A stretch of DNA of 64,000 bases from assembly GCF_000284015.1 (NCBI RefSeq), contig NC_016943.1, positions 2,583,541 through 2,647,540 of the forward strand. The letters are read 5' to 3'. A program made the position numbers and the translations under genes. Position 1 is the stretch's first letter, and each line of letters starts with the position of its first letter. The notes under the pieces were generated by a model. The model saw only the letters and a list, made by a program, of their open reading frames with translations, searched no databases and was not told the origin of the DNA. Origin of the DNA: Blastococcus saxobsidens DD2. GTDB lineage: Bacteria; Actinomycetota; Actinomycetes; Mycobacteriales; Geodermatophilaceae. Below, piece after piece: positions 54,422 to 64,000 of this stretch.

Positions 54422-55588
54422 TCATGAGCGACCGACGCTGAGCACGGTCAGGTAGGCGGCCAGCCCGAGGGCCAGGCATCCGGCGATGGCCGGGACGTAG
54501 GAACCGAAGGCATCGACAGCCGCACCTGCGAGCGGAGCGCCCAACGCCGACCCGATCCCCGCGCTCGTGTAGAGCACCCCCAGCAGTCCACCCAGGCGTG
54601 TGGTGCCGAAGCGCTCGGCGACGACTGCGGGACCGATCGCGACGAACCCCCCGTAGCCGACACCCAGCACGACGGCGAAGGCGACCAGCACGCCGTAACC
54701 GCCACCGAGGCCCCACAGCACGAAGCTCAGGCCCATGGTCAGGAAGCAGCCCTGGAAGGTGCGCAACGTACCGGTCCTCGCCGCCACCAGCCCGAGCAGC
54801 AGTCGACCGGCGGTGCTCGCCGCGCCGATCACGCCGACCAACGCCGCCGCCGCGACCGGGTCGACCCCGGCCTCCTCGGCGTATCCGGGCAGGTACACGA
54901 ACGGGACGAACAGCGCGACGGCCATGAGGCCCGACGCCAGATACAGCCGGCGGTAGTCGCGGTTGCGCACGGCCTCGCGCAGCGTCAGCGCCGCCGGGCC
55001 GGCCTGCACCGGCGGGCGGCTGACGACCAGGGAGCAGGCCACGAGGACCACCGCGCCGGCCAGGCCCAGCACGAGGTGGGTGTTCCGCCACCCGAACTCG
55101 CCGATCAGCGCGGCGGCCAGCGGCGCGACGGTGAGTGTGCCCAGGCCTATCCCGGTCACCGCCACCCCGATCGCGAGCGTGCGACGTCGCTCGAACCATC
55201 CGCTGACCACAGCCACCATCGGGACATACGCGCAGGCCACTCCGATGCCGACCCCCAGGCCATAGGTGACCAGTCCGATCCACAGCTCACCGGCTTGCGA
55301 TGTCGCGGCCAGTCCGGCGCCGAGGGCGAGGCCACCGACCAGCAGCACCCGCCGAGGGCCGTAGCGGTCCACCGCAACGCCGCTGAGGGCGCCGAGGCCG
55401 AAGTACGTGAGCGAGGTCAGGGCGAAGAAGACCGACGTCGTGCCACGACCGGATCCGAACTCCTCCGCCATCGGCTCGAGGAACGCGCCGAAGGAGTAGG
55501 CGATCCCGAACGAGACGAACATCGCGGCGAACGCCGCGGCGACCATCACCCAGCCACGGATCGAGTCGACCGATGCAGAGGGTCGCAT
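54422..55588 (-). CDS. MFS transporter, monocarboxylate/oxalate-formate type
   Basis: 388 residues with 12 predicted membrane helices. GWVMVAAAFAAMFVSFGIAYSFGAFLEPM at the N-terminus and DRYGPRRVLL in loop 2-3 are typical of the OFA/MCT-like MFS branch. It may import or export a small acid or the substrate of the adjacent catabolic genes. Confidence 0.82.
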   Translation of the reverse strand: MRPSASVDSIRGWVMVAAAFAAMFVSFGIAYSFGAFLEPMAEEFGSGRGTTSVFFALTSLTYFGLGALSGVAVDRYGPRRVLLVGGLALGAGLAATSQAGELWIGLVTYGLGVGIGVACAYVPMVAVVSGWFERRRTLAIGVAVTGIGLGTLTVAPLAAALIGEFGWRNTHLVLGLAGAVVLVACSLVVSRPPVQAGPAALTLREAVRNRDYRRLYLASGLMAVALFVPFVYLPGYAEEAGVDPVAAAALVGVIGAASTAGRLLLGLVAARTGTLRTFQGCFLTMGLSFVLWGLGGGYGVLVAFAVVLGVGYGGFVAIGPAVVAERFGTTRLGGLLGVLYTSAGIGSALGAPLAGAAVDAFGSYVPAIAGCLALGLAAYLTVLSVGRS

Positions 55589-55756
55589 GCCGGAGGAGGG
55601 TACGAGACCCGCACACGACCGCCGGGAACCGCGAAACCAGATCCCGGCGCTCAGCGTCCTGGACGCCCCGGACCGTCGGTCGAGGACACACCCTCCGACC
55701 GGCCCGGGAAGAGGTGACGGCCGGCTGGACGGCCCAGGCCGGCCTGAACGGGCACC

Positions 55757-56566
55757 TCAGGTGCGGCTGGGCACTCCCGAATCCACGCTCGCGACGTGCT
55801 CGGCGAGGATCCGGTTGACCTCGTCGGCCGCCTCGAGGGCGACGGAGTGGCCGACCCCCTGGACCACGACGCAGCGTCCGTTCGGCGCGGTGGCGGCGAT
55901 CCCTTCCGACAGCGGCACCTCGTAGGCGTGGTCTTCCGCGCCGGCGATGGCGAGCACCGGCACCGACGTCCCGGCGAGTTCCTCCCGCACGGCGGTGCGG
56001 TAGACGACTCCGTGGGCGGCGTCGCCGATGGACGGACCGAGATCCACCATGTACTCGCGCCACGGCCCGGTCAGGTCCGGACGCTCCGCCAGGCTGGTGT
56101 CGCCGAACATGATGTACATCAACGTGTCGATGACGTCGCGCGCCCCATGTCCCTGCATGTGCTCGACGAGCGGACCGAACTCGGCCTTCTTGCCCTCCTC
56201 GTCGCCGGAGGACCCCAGTGCGACCGCCGACCGGAGCAGCTCGGGACGTCGCGCAGCCAGGCGCAGGGCGACGAAGCCGCCCATCGAGTTGCCGATGAAG
56301 TGGCAGGGCGCGAGGCCGAGGGTCTCGATCAGAGCGGCGGCGTCGTCGGCCAACGTGTCCATGTCCAGCTGGTCGACCGGTGCCGCGGCGCTCCGCCCCT
56401 GGCCCCGGTTGTCGTAGGTGACCACTCGGTACTCACCGGAGAAGCGCCCGACCTGGGCGGCGAACATGTCGGCGTTGAAGAACAGTGAATGGCAGAAGAC
56501 GAGGGCGGGCGCGTCGCGCGGACCGACGTCCTGGACGTAGAGCTCGGTGCCGTTCACGGAGACCAT
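55757..56566 (-). CDS. alpha/beta hydrolase (enol-lactonase-like)
   Basis: 269 residues. Nucleophile elbow HFIGNSMGGFVALRLAARRP (Ser about 95), acid Asp in AGAEDHAYEVP and His in VVQGVGHSVALEAADEV. It resembles 3-oxoadipate enol-lactonase/PcaD-like hydrolases. ATG 56566 is chosen over GTG 56572 (GGAG upstream). It is divergent from the flavin monooxygenase gene. Confidence 0.8.
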   Translation of the reverse strand: MVSVNGTELYVQDVGPRDAPALVFCHSLFFNADMFAAQVGRFSGEYRVVTYDNRGQGRSAAAPVDQLDMDTLADDAAALIETLGLAPCHFIGNSMGGFVALRLAARRPELLRSAVALGSSGDEEGKKAEFGPLVEHMQGHGARDVIDTLMYIMFGDTSLAERPDLTGPWREYMVDLGPSIGDAAHGVVYRTAVREELAGTSVPVLAIAGAEDHAYEVPLSEGIAATAPNGRCVVVQGVGHSVALEAADEVNRILAEHVASVDSGVPSRT

Positions 56567-56763
56567 GGTCACAGGAGCTCCCTCATCCAGAGTGGGACAG
56601 GAGACCGCACTGTCTCAGCGACCGTGCGCTCTGACAACTCCATCCCGGACCCGACCACATCCCGAGCCCGCGTGCGGACAGCCGTGCCAGGGACTTCCCG
56701 CAGCAGTCGACACACCGGTACCGTCTGTGGCTCACATCACAGCATCACTGTGGAGGTCGGCCC

Positions 56764-58278
<1,515 letters not shown>

Positions 58279-58350
58279 CCCAGTCCGGCCTGCCCAAGAA
58301 CTCCCGGCGGGCGCCGTGCCCGCCGGGCCCCGACGAGGTGAGGAGTCCCC

Positions 58351-59172
58351 ATGCCGCAGACGGCCGTCCGGACCGGAGTCACGCTGAACTACGAGGTGAG
58401 CGGCGAGGGCGATCCGCTGCTGCTCATCATGGGGACGTCGGGATCGATCCCGCTCTGGGGCGAGATCGTCCCCCGGCTGGCCGAGCGGTACCGGGTGATC
58501 GCCTACGACAACCGGGGGTTGGGTGGCAGCGAGCGCGGAAACGGGCCGATCTCCGTGGCCTCCCTGGCCGAGGACGCGTCGGCACTGCTCGAGGCGCTCG
58601 ACGTCCCTCGCGCGCACGTCATGGGCTGGTCGCTCGGCTCCGCGATCCTGCAGGAGCTGGCCCTGGCCCACCCGGAGCAGGTCGCCACCGCGGTCATGTA
58701 CGCCAGCTGGGGCCGGTGCGACGGTTTCCAGCGGTCCGTCCTCGCCGCGCTGCGGCACCCCTACGCCACGAGGGACATGGAGGCGGCGCTGGCCGCGGCC
58801 GGCATCGCCTTCTCACCGCAGCTGCTCGACCACCCGGACTTCGAGCAGATGCTGGAGCCGATGCTGCCGGCGTTCCCGCAGACCGAGGACCAGATGCAGG
58901 TCACCGTCGAGCAGTGGGACGCCGATCTGGCGCACGACACCCTCGACCGGCTCGGCGGGATCACCGCCCCCACCCTGGTGATCGTGGGCGAGCAGGATCT
59001 GCTGACGCCGCCCTGGCAGGCGAAGAAGGTCGCGGACGCAGTCCCGGGGGCGCGCTTCGAGCTGCTGACCGGACCGGGATCGAGCCACGGCGTGCACGTC
59101 GAGCGCCCCGAGGACGTGGTGCGCATCGTGACCGGCTTCCTGAGCGAGCACACCCTGCTGCAGTCGAGCTGA
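58351..59172 (+). CDS. alpha/beta hydrolase
   Basis: 273 residues. LLIMGTSGSIPLWG near the N-terminus, nucleophile elbow HVMGWSLGSAILQE (Ser about 93), acid Asp in VIVGEQDLLTPP and His in GSSHGVHVERP. It is probably the esterase that opens the product of the upstream Baeyer-Villiger enzyme. It is 72 bp downstream in the same direction. Confidence 0.82.
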   Translation: MPQTAVRTGVTLNYEVSGEGDPLLLIMGTSGSIPLWGEIVPRLAERYRVIAYDNRGLGGSERGNGPISVASLAEDASALLEALDVPRAHVMGWSLGSAILQELALAHPEQVATAVMYASWGRCDGFQRSVLAALRHPYATRDMEAALAAAGIAFSPQLLDHPDFEQMLEPMLPAFPQTEDQMQVTVEQWDADLAHDTLDRLGGITAPTLVIVGEQDLLTPPWQAKKVADAVPGARFELLTGPGSSHGVHVERPEDVVRIVTGFLSEHTLLQSS

Positions 59173-59227
59173 CTGCCCGACTTGCATCGGGACGGTCAGC
59201 CGTGCTCGGACCGGCCGGGGCACAGCC

Positions 59228-59262
59228 GTGTGCGCATGCGCCGTGTCGCCGTCCGGACACGG
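59228..59262 (+). repeat. att-like repeat copy 9 (left arm and core), followed by a terminator
   Basis: GTGTGCGCATGCGCC, GTGTCGCCGTCCGGACACGG. Same orientation as tRNA-Leu; terminator hairpins follow at 59265-59318. Confidence 0.6.
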
Positions 59263-59287
59263 AGGTGAGCCCCACCTGGGTGGGGGC

Positions 59288-59318
59288 AGCGGCCGCACCC
59301 TGGTGCGGTGCGGCCGCT
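59288..59318. terminator. strong hairpin terminator
   Basis: AGCGGCCGCACC pairs with GGTGCGGCCGCT (12 bp, perfect) with a 7-base loop, between convergent genes. A smaller GCCCCACC/GGTGGGGGC hairpin precedes it. Confidence 0.65.
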
Positions 59319-59343
59319 ACCTCCCATGGGGGGACGGCGACGC

Positions 59344-59706
59344 CTATGCGGAGCCGCCCTGCAGGTGGCGGACGACCTCCTCGAGCTCGGCGGTCGGCGA
59401 GACGTCGAGGTACTCGCAGTCCTCGAGCGCCTCCGGAGCGTGCCCGGGGGCCCAGTAGAAGGCCTGCCCCGCCTCGTAGGTCGAGTCGCCGTCCTTGGTG
59501 TGCATGACCAGTCGGCCGGAGATCATGTAGCCCCAGTGCGGACAGGGGCAGAGGTCACCCGGCAGGCCGGCCAGGCCCGGCCGGAGGTCCGCTCCCGCAG
59601 GCAGGCGAACCCAGGCGATGTTGTTCTCGCCGGCCCGGTCGGTCCGGAACTCGACACCTCCTTCCTCGATCGCCATGGGCAGGTCGGTGCGGTCGATGAC
59701 GCGCAT
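59344..59706 (-). CDS. cupin-domain protein
   Basis: 120 residues. Cupin motifs CPHWGYMISGRLVMHTKDG and ESYEAGQAFYWAPGHAPEA-like with CPH, H and E positions (the sequence reads STYEAGQAFYWAPGHAPEALED). ATG 59706 follows GAGGAG. It is downstream of the FAD oxidoreductase and may be in its operon; activity unknown. Confidence 0.75.
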   Translation of the reverse strand: MRVIDRTDLPMAIEEGGVEFRTDRAGENNIAWVRLPAGADLRPGLAGLPGDLCPCPHWGYMISGRLVMHTKDGDSTYEAGQAFYWAPGHAPEALEDCEYLDVSPTAELEEVVRHLQGGSA

Positions 59707-59747
59707 GATGTCTCCTCGGTTCTGGCGGCGCGGCTGCGCTGATCGGA

Positions 59748-61118
59748 TCAGGGCTCGATGTTCTGGTTCAGGTGGAACAGGTTGCCGGGGTCGTAGCGTC
59801 GCTTCACCTCCCGCAGCCGGGCGTGGTTGCTGCCGTAGTTGGCGCCGGCCCGCGACTGGTCGTCGGCCGACGCGAAGTTGACGTAGCCGCCCGCCTCCGA
59901 GTGCGGGGCGATCGCTGCGTAGTAGTCGCGGACCCACGCGGTGTTCCGCTCGTTGTCGGCCGGGTCCGGCCACATCCCGGCGATCACCGGCGCGAACGAC
60001 GCGTCGCGGTGCCCGAACGCCGTGGCGTCGCCCGCGACGTCGTGGACGGCGCCGTTGATCGGGTAGAGGTGCACCGTGGAGTTGACGGTGGGCACCTTCG
60101 GCCCGTGCGCCATGTGCGCGGTGATCGCCTCGTCGGTCAGCTCGCGCACGAAGGCGGCCTTCCAGTAGTGCTGCAGCCCCGGCGGTACCAGGCCGTCGAA
60201 CGCGCTGTTGAGCGCCGCGTACGGCATCTCGCCGATGTGCTCGGCGACCGGGCGGGCCACCTGCCGGAAGCCGTCGAGGATGCGCTCGCCCTCGGCGGGG
60301 CTGCCCGTCCAGCAGGACACCAGGGCCACGAACGGCTCCCCGGCCCGGTTCTCCGGCACGAACGGCAGCGGGGGTGCGATCTGGAAGGCCGGGAAGCCCC
60401 CGTACTCGCGCGGCGCCGTCCGGATGAACTCCCGGAAGTGCGTGAGGATCGCCGCGCCGTCGGACAGCTCGAAGAACATCGGGCCGCCGTAGACGGTGGT
60501 CACCGGGTGCAGCCGGTAGGTGAACCGGGTGACCGCACCGAAGTTGCCGCCACCGCCCCGCAGCGCCCAGAACAGGTCCGGATGCTCGGAATCGCTCGCG
60601 GTCACGACCGACCCGTCGGCGGTCACCACCTCGGCCGACAGCAGGTTGTCGCAGGAGAGCCCGTAGCCGCGGCAGAGGTACCCGATGCCACCGCCGAGGG
60701 TCAGGCCCCCGACGCCGGTGGTGGAGATGATGCCGCCGGTCGTGGCCAGGCCGTGGGCGGCGGTGACGTCGTTGAAGCGCCCCCACGTGGTCCCTCCCCC
60801 GGCCGTGGCCGTACGGACGTCGTCGTCGACGTCCACCGCCTGCATGGCCGACAGGTCGGCCACGATCGCGTCGTCCGCCGTGCCGAAACCCGGCACGCTG
60901 TGCCCGCCGCCGCGCACGGCCAGCGGACTGCCGGTGTCGGCGGCGTACCGGACGGTGGCCACCACATCGGCCGTGTTCGTGCACCGGACCACCGCCGCCG
61001 GGTGCGCGTCGATCATGGCGTTGTAGACGTGCCGGGCGTCCTCGTAGTCCTCGTCCCCGGGGCGGACCAGAGGCCCGCTCACCCGCTCGGCGAGGGTGTC
61101 GAGTGCTGACATGACCAT
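59748..61118 (-). CDS. berberine-bridge-type FAD-binding oxidoreductase
   Basis: 456 residues of the FAD-dependent oxidase group that covalently binds FAD. AVRGGGHSVPGFGTADDAIVADLSAM holds the flavin-linked His in RGGGHS, followed by GIGYLCRGYG, and a C-terminal NYGSNHARLREVKRRYDPGNLFHLNQNI (BBE domain). ATG 61118 follows GAGGAGC. It probably oxidises an alcohol, amine or sugar with O2; substrate unknown. Confidence 0.85.
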   Translation of the reverse strand: MVMSALDTLAERVSGPLVRPGDEDYEDARHVYNAMIDAHPAAVVRCTNTADVVATVRYAADTGSPLAVRGGGHSVPGFGTADDAIVADLSAMQAVDVDDDVRTATAGGGTTWGRFNDVTAAHGLATTGGIISTTGVGGLTLGGGIGYLCRGYGLSCDNLLSAEVVTADGSVVTASDSEHPDLFWALRGGGGNFGAVTRFTYRLHPVTTVYGGPMFFELSDGAAILTHFREFIRTAPREYGGFPAFQIAPPLPFVPENRAGEPFVALVSCWTGSPAEGERILDGFRQVARPVAEHIGEMPYAALNSAFDGLVPPGLQHYWKAAFVRELTDEAITAHMAHGPKVPTVNSTVHLYPINGAVHDVAGDATAFGHRDASFAPVIAGMWPDPADNERNTAWVRDYYAAIAPHSEAGGYVNFASADDQSRAGANYGSNHARLREVKRRYDPGNLFHLNQNIEP

Positions 61119-61163
61119 GGCTGCTCCTCGGGATCGGTCCGCTGCTCCGGCGGGACGCAACCG

Positions 61164-61272
61164 ACGCTAGGGACCGCCGGATGGCCGGCACATGACCAGA
61201 AGTGCGCGACTTCCCGCCGGCCGGGCATGGTCAGATCTGGTCATCGACGCCTGGCCGCGACGGGGCTAGCGT
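61164..61272. promoter_or_regulatory. mirror-symmetric divergent promoter and operator
   Basis: TCTGGTCAT, 22 bases, TAGCGT occurs on both strands: minus 61200-61192 then 61169-61164, plus 61236-61244 then 61267-61272. The inverted repeat ATGACCAGA/TCTGGTCAT thus sits at the -35 position of both divergent promoters, a likely site for the adjacent LuxR regulator. The plus -10 is 7 bases from GTG 61280 (leaderless). Confidence 0.65.
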
Positions 61273-61279
61273 CGGGTTC

Positions 61280-64000
61280 GTGTCCGGCTGGGCGCCACCA
61301 CCGCTGCCGGCGCGCTGGTCGTCGCCCGCGCGTCCGTCCTTCGTCGGCCGGTGGGCGGAGCTGGCCACCTTCGAGGAGGTCTGGTCGGCCGTCCTCGCCG
61401 GGAGCCGGCAGGTCGTCTTCGTCGGCGGTGAGCCGGGGGCCGGCAAGTCCCGGCTGCTGGCCGAGGTCGCGACGGCGGTGCACCGGCACGGTGCCGCCGT
61501 CCTGGTCGGGACCTGCGCCGCCGAGTTCGGGCCGCCCTACCAGCCCTTCGGGCAGCCGCTCGAGGCGCTGATCGGCGCCCGGGGCGACACCGCCCAGGAC
61601 GAGCGGCTGTCCACCCTCGCGGGGCGGGGCTCGCCGGAGGACGCCGACGGGCCCTCGCACGAGCACCGCCGGGCGCTGTACGACGCGGCGGTCGACGCGC
61701 TCTGCGCGATCGCCGCTCGGCAGCCGCTCGTCCTCGCGCTGGAGGACCTGCACTGGGCAGGGCCGTCCTCGCTGCAGCTGCTCGCGCACCTCGTGGAGCG
61801 GACCGCGGACTGCCCGATGCTGCTGCTCGGCACCCACCGCACCACGGCGCCGGACCGGTCACCGGAGCTCGTCCGCGCCGTGGCGCAGCTGTACCGGCTC
61901 GACGGGGTGCGCCGCCTGGACCTGGCCGGCCTGGCCGCCGAGGACATTGCCGAGTACCTGGTCCAGGAGGGACACCTCTCCCCACGCGCAGCGCGCAGCG
62001 CCGCCACGGTGCTGCGGGACCAGACCGGCGGCAACCCCTTCTTCCTGCGTGAGCTGTGGCGCGACCACTCGGCGCGGGGCGGGGCGGACCTCATCGGGCG
62101 GCAGGCACCGGCGTCGGTCCGCGACACGATCCTCGCCCGGCTGGAACGCCTCACCCTGCCCGGGCGCCAGACCGCCGAGCTGGCCGCCGTCGTGGGCGAG
62201 GACGTCGACGTCGCGACGGTGCTCGCCGCGGCGCAGTGGGGCCGGGAGACCACTCTTGCCGGCCTGGACGAGGCCGTCGCCTTCGGTCTGCTCGAGCCCG
62301 TGCCGCCGTCGGACGACGTGCTGCGCTTCCCGCACGCCCTGTCCCGGCAGGCCGTCCTGGACCTCATGCCGGCCTCCCGCCGCCTGCAGCTGCACGCGGA
62401 GGTCGCGCAGGCGGTCGAGTCGACGGTGCCCGCGTCCGAGCGGCGAACCCAGCAACTGGCCTTCCACTACGCGCAGGCGCAGGCCCTCGGCCACGCGGGC
62501 AGAGCGGTGCGGTACCTGACCGACGCCGCCCGGTCCGCGGCGCGGAGCCTCGCCCACGAGGACGCCACGCGATGGTTCGAACAGGCCGCCGCCCTCAGCG
62601 AGGACGACGCCGAACGAAGCCGGCTGGTGCTCTCGGCGGCGGGCAGTCACCTGCTCGCCGGCGACTTCGCCCGCGCTCGGGCGCTCGCCGAGCAGGTGGC
62701 GATCGGCGCCGGCGGATCTGCCGAACGGCTGGCCGGCGCCATCGCCTACGAGGACGCGTCCTGGCGCCCCGGGCTCCCCGGGCACAGGGCGGTGCAGCTG
62801 CTCACCGACGCCCTGGCGGGGACCCACCCGGACCCGGCCGATCCCCGCTACGTCCGGGGCCTGGCCAGCCTCGGCCGGGCCATGGCCTTCACCGGTGCCA
62901 CGGAGGAGGCCGGGGCCCTGGGCCGCCGGGCGGTCGACCTGGCCCGGGAACACGGGGACGACGAACTGCTCGCCCACGCCCTGCAGGCCAGTCTCTGGAA
63001 CGGCCTGCGCCCGAAGGACGCGCCGGACAAGCTCGCCCGAGCCGGGGAGCTGTCCCGGCTGGCCGACCGGACGGGGGCGCTGGGGCATCTCGGCCCCGCC
63101 GCCTACTACCGCGGCGTCATCGCCTATCTGCAGGGTGAGCCGGTCGCCCTCGCGCAGGCCCATGACGACCTGGTCCGGATGGCCCGCGGCACGGGGCAGG
63201 CGTTCTTCGACTACATGGCCGGCTGCGTGAGCTACGCCCGGCAGTTCACCGCCGGGGACTTCGCCACGGCGCACCGCACCTGCGGGGCCCTGCTGGACCT
63301 GGGCACGTCCTTCGGCAGCGACGACACCGAAGGGCCGTGCGCGGTGCAGAGCTACATGATCCGGCGGGAACGCGGGGTGGTCGGGCACGTCCGGGGTCTG
63401 GTCACCGGCGACGAGCGACCCGAGGAGCACTGGGCGCCGGGTCTGCTCGCCCTCTACACCGAGCTGGAACTGGCCGGGCCGGCCGCGCGGCTGCTGGCCT
63501 GGCTGCTCGACGGCCGCCTGGCGGGTTTCGAGGACTCGGCGCAGTGGCCGTGCGTCCTGGCGTACGCCGTCGAGGCGGCGCTGTTCCTCGAGGATGAGGC
63601 GGCCGCCCGGGCGCTGCGCCCGATGATGGCCGAGTACGCCGGCACCAACCTGGTGGCCGGTCAGTTCGTCGCCGTGTTCGGCAGCGCCGATCGGTACCTC
63701 GGGGCCCTCGACTCACTGCTGGGCGACCCCGCGGAGGAGGAACTGGCCGCGGCCCTGGAGATGGACGCCCGGATGGGCTCGCCCCTGCACCAGGCCCACA
63801 CCCTGGTGGCACAGGTGGTCCACGGCCGACGGGCGGGTGCCGACGCCCAGGTGCTGGACGACCTGGCCGGACAGGCTCGCCGGCTGGCTGAATTACTCGA
63901 CCTCCGGCGCGTCCTTCGGCTCCTCGAGGGGCCGGTGCTGCGGCTCCCGTCGCCCCGGGGTCCCGCCGGCCTGACCGCTCGGGAGACCGAGGTGCTGCAA
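61280..64000 (+). CDS. large AAA ATPase/LuxR transcriptional regulator (partial)
   Basis: At least 907 residues, open to the right edge. Walker A is FVGGEPGAGKSRLLAEV (about residue 50), with ALEDLHWAGPSSLQLLAHL as the Walker B region, then TPR-like helical repeats, and at the end GLTARETEVLQ, the start of a LuxR/GerE HTH. This is the LAL (MalT-like) regulator layout. GTG 61280 is leaderless after TAGCGT. It is divergent from the FAD oxidoreductase and likely regulates it. Confidence 0.85.
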   Translation, partial: MSGWAPPPLPARWSSPARPSFVGRWAELATFEEVWSAVLAGSRQVVFVGGEPGAGKSRLLAEVATAVHRHGAAVLVGTCAAEFGPPYQPFGQPLEALIGARGDTAQDERLSTLAGRGSPEDADGPSHEHRRALYDAAVDALCAIAARQPLVLALEDLHWAGPSSLQLLAHLVERTADCPMLLLGTHRTTAPDRSPELVRAVAQLYRLDGVRRLDLAGLAAEDIAEYLVQEGHLSPRAARSAATVLRDQTGGNPFFLRELWRDHSARGGADLIGRQAPASVRDTILARLERLTLPGRQTAELAAVVGEDVDVATVLAAAQWGRETTLAGLDEAVAFGLLEPVPPSDDVLRFPHALSRQAVLDLMPASRRLQLHAEVAQAVESTVPASERRTQQLAFHYAQAQALGHAGRAVRYLTDAARSAARSLAHEDATRWFEQAAALSEDDAERSRLVLSAAGSHLLAGDFARARALAEQVAIGAGGSAERLAGAIAYEDASWRPGLPGHRAVQLLTDALAGTHPDPADPRYVRGLASLGRAMAFTGATEEAGALGRRAVDLAREHGDDELLAHALQASLWNGLRPKDAPDKLARAGELSRLADRTGALGHLGPAAYYRGVIAYLQGEPVALAQAHDDLVRMARGTGQAFFDYMAGCVSYARQFTAGDFATAHRTCGALLDLGTSFGSDDTEGPCAVQSYMIRRERGVVGHVRGLVTGDERPEEHWAPGLLALYTELELAGPAARLLAWLLDGRLAGFEDSAQWPCVLAYAVEAALFLEDEAAARALRPMMAEYAGTNLVAGQFVAVFGSADRYLGALDSLLGDPAEEELAAALEMDARMGSPLHQAHTLVAQVVHGRRAGADAQVLDDLAGQARRLAELLDLRRVLRLLEGPVLRLPSPRGPAGLTARETEVLQ

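Overview
This is 64 kb of very GC-rich actinobacterial chromosome. GTG starts, leaderless TANNNT promoters, an IdeR-type iron box, a SARP regulator and families such as DUF5703, DUF2470 and CD225 point to an actinomycete. The gene set looks most like Geodermatophilaceae (Blastococcus, Geodermatophilus, Modestobacter), but that placement is an impression and not a test. There is no rRNA, CRISPR array, integrase or transposase gene. One tRNA gene, tRNA-Leu(GAG), is present.

Layout. (1) 0-13 kb is core-like: a RecD2-type helicase, an iron-box-controlled DUF2470 protein, a glycine betaine ABC operon (proVWX order), a quinone oxidoreductase, a PmtA-like methyltransferase, an SDR, an M20 peptidase and a GGDEF protein. 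(2) 13.07-33.6 kb is an accessory region that starts exactly at the 3' end of tRNA-Leu(GAG). A ~50-bp repeat sharing the last bases of that tRNA and its downstream sequence recurs at 17.65, 18.41, 19.95, 30.29, 31.07 and 33.57 kb, with weaker copies at 54.31 and 59.23 kb, always in the tRNA's orientation. The segments between copies hold toxin-antitoxin pairs (intact and decayed), a frameshifted TOTE-type primase-helicase, an SNF2/SWIM/DUF2293 group, a SEC-C protein and fragments of restriction and toxin genes. I read this as cassettes stacked at a tRNA attachment site, without a local integrase. (3) 33.9-38.9 kb holds a DsrE protein with a cupin-LuxR regulator, an NAD-dependent epimerase-like protein, a lipoprotein and a secreted endonuclease/exonuclease/phosphatase protein.

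(4) 38.97-53.8 kb is a single-strand (minus) block of about twelve genes. In transcription order: a SARP regulator, a secreted-size HExxH metallopeptidase, a patatin-like lipase, an M4-like zincin, an MBL-fold hydrolase, an S8 subtilase with a DUF346 propeller, a stand-alone copy of that subtilase's prodomain, a CHAT-WD40 protein, a small unknown protein, a CD225 protein and a DUF2752 protein. Neighbours overlap as ATGA or GTGA at several junctions. Four promoter regions carry GTCAC boxes repeated every 11 bp, the pattern expected for SARP binding. This SARP-controlled CHAT, multi-peptidase and lipase module is the best candidate here for an undescribed system.

(5) 54.4-64 kb is a catabolic region: an MFS permease, two alpha/beta hydrolases, a Baeyer-Villiger-type flavin monooxygenase, a cupin protein, a berberine-bridge-type FAD oxidase and, divergently, a large AAA/LuxR regulator that runs off the window end. 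The FAD oxidase and the regulator share a strikingly symmetric divergent promoter.
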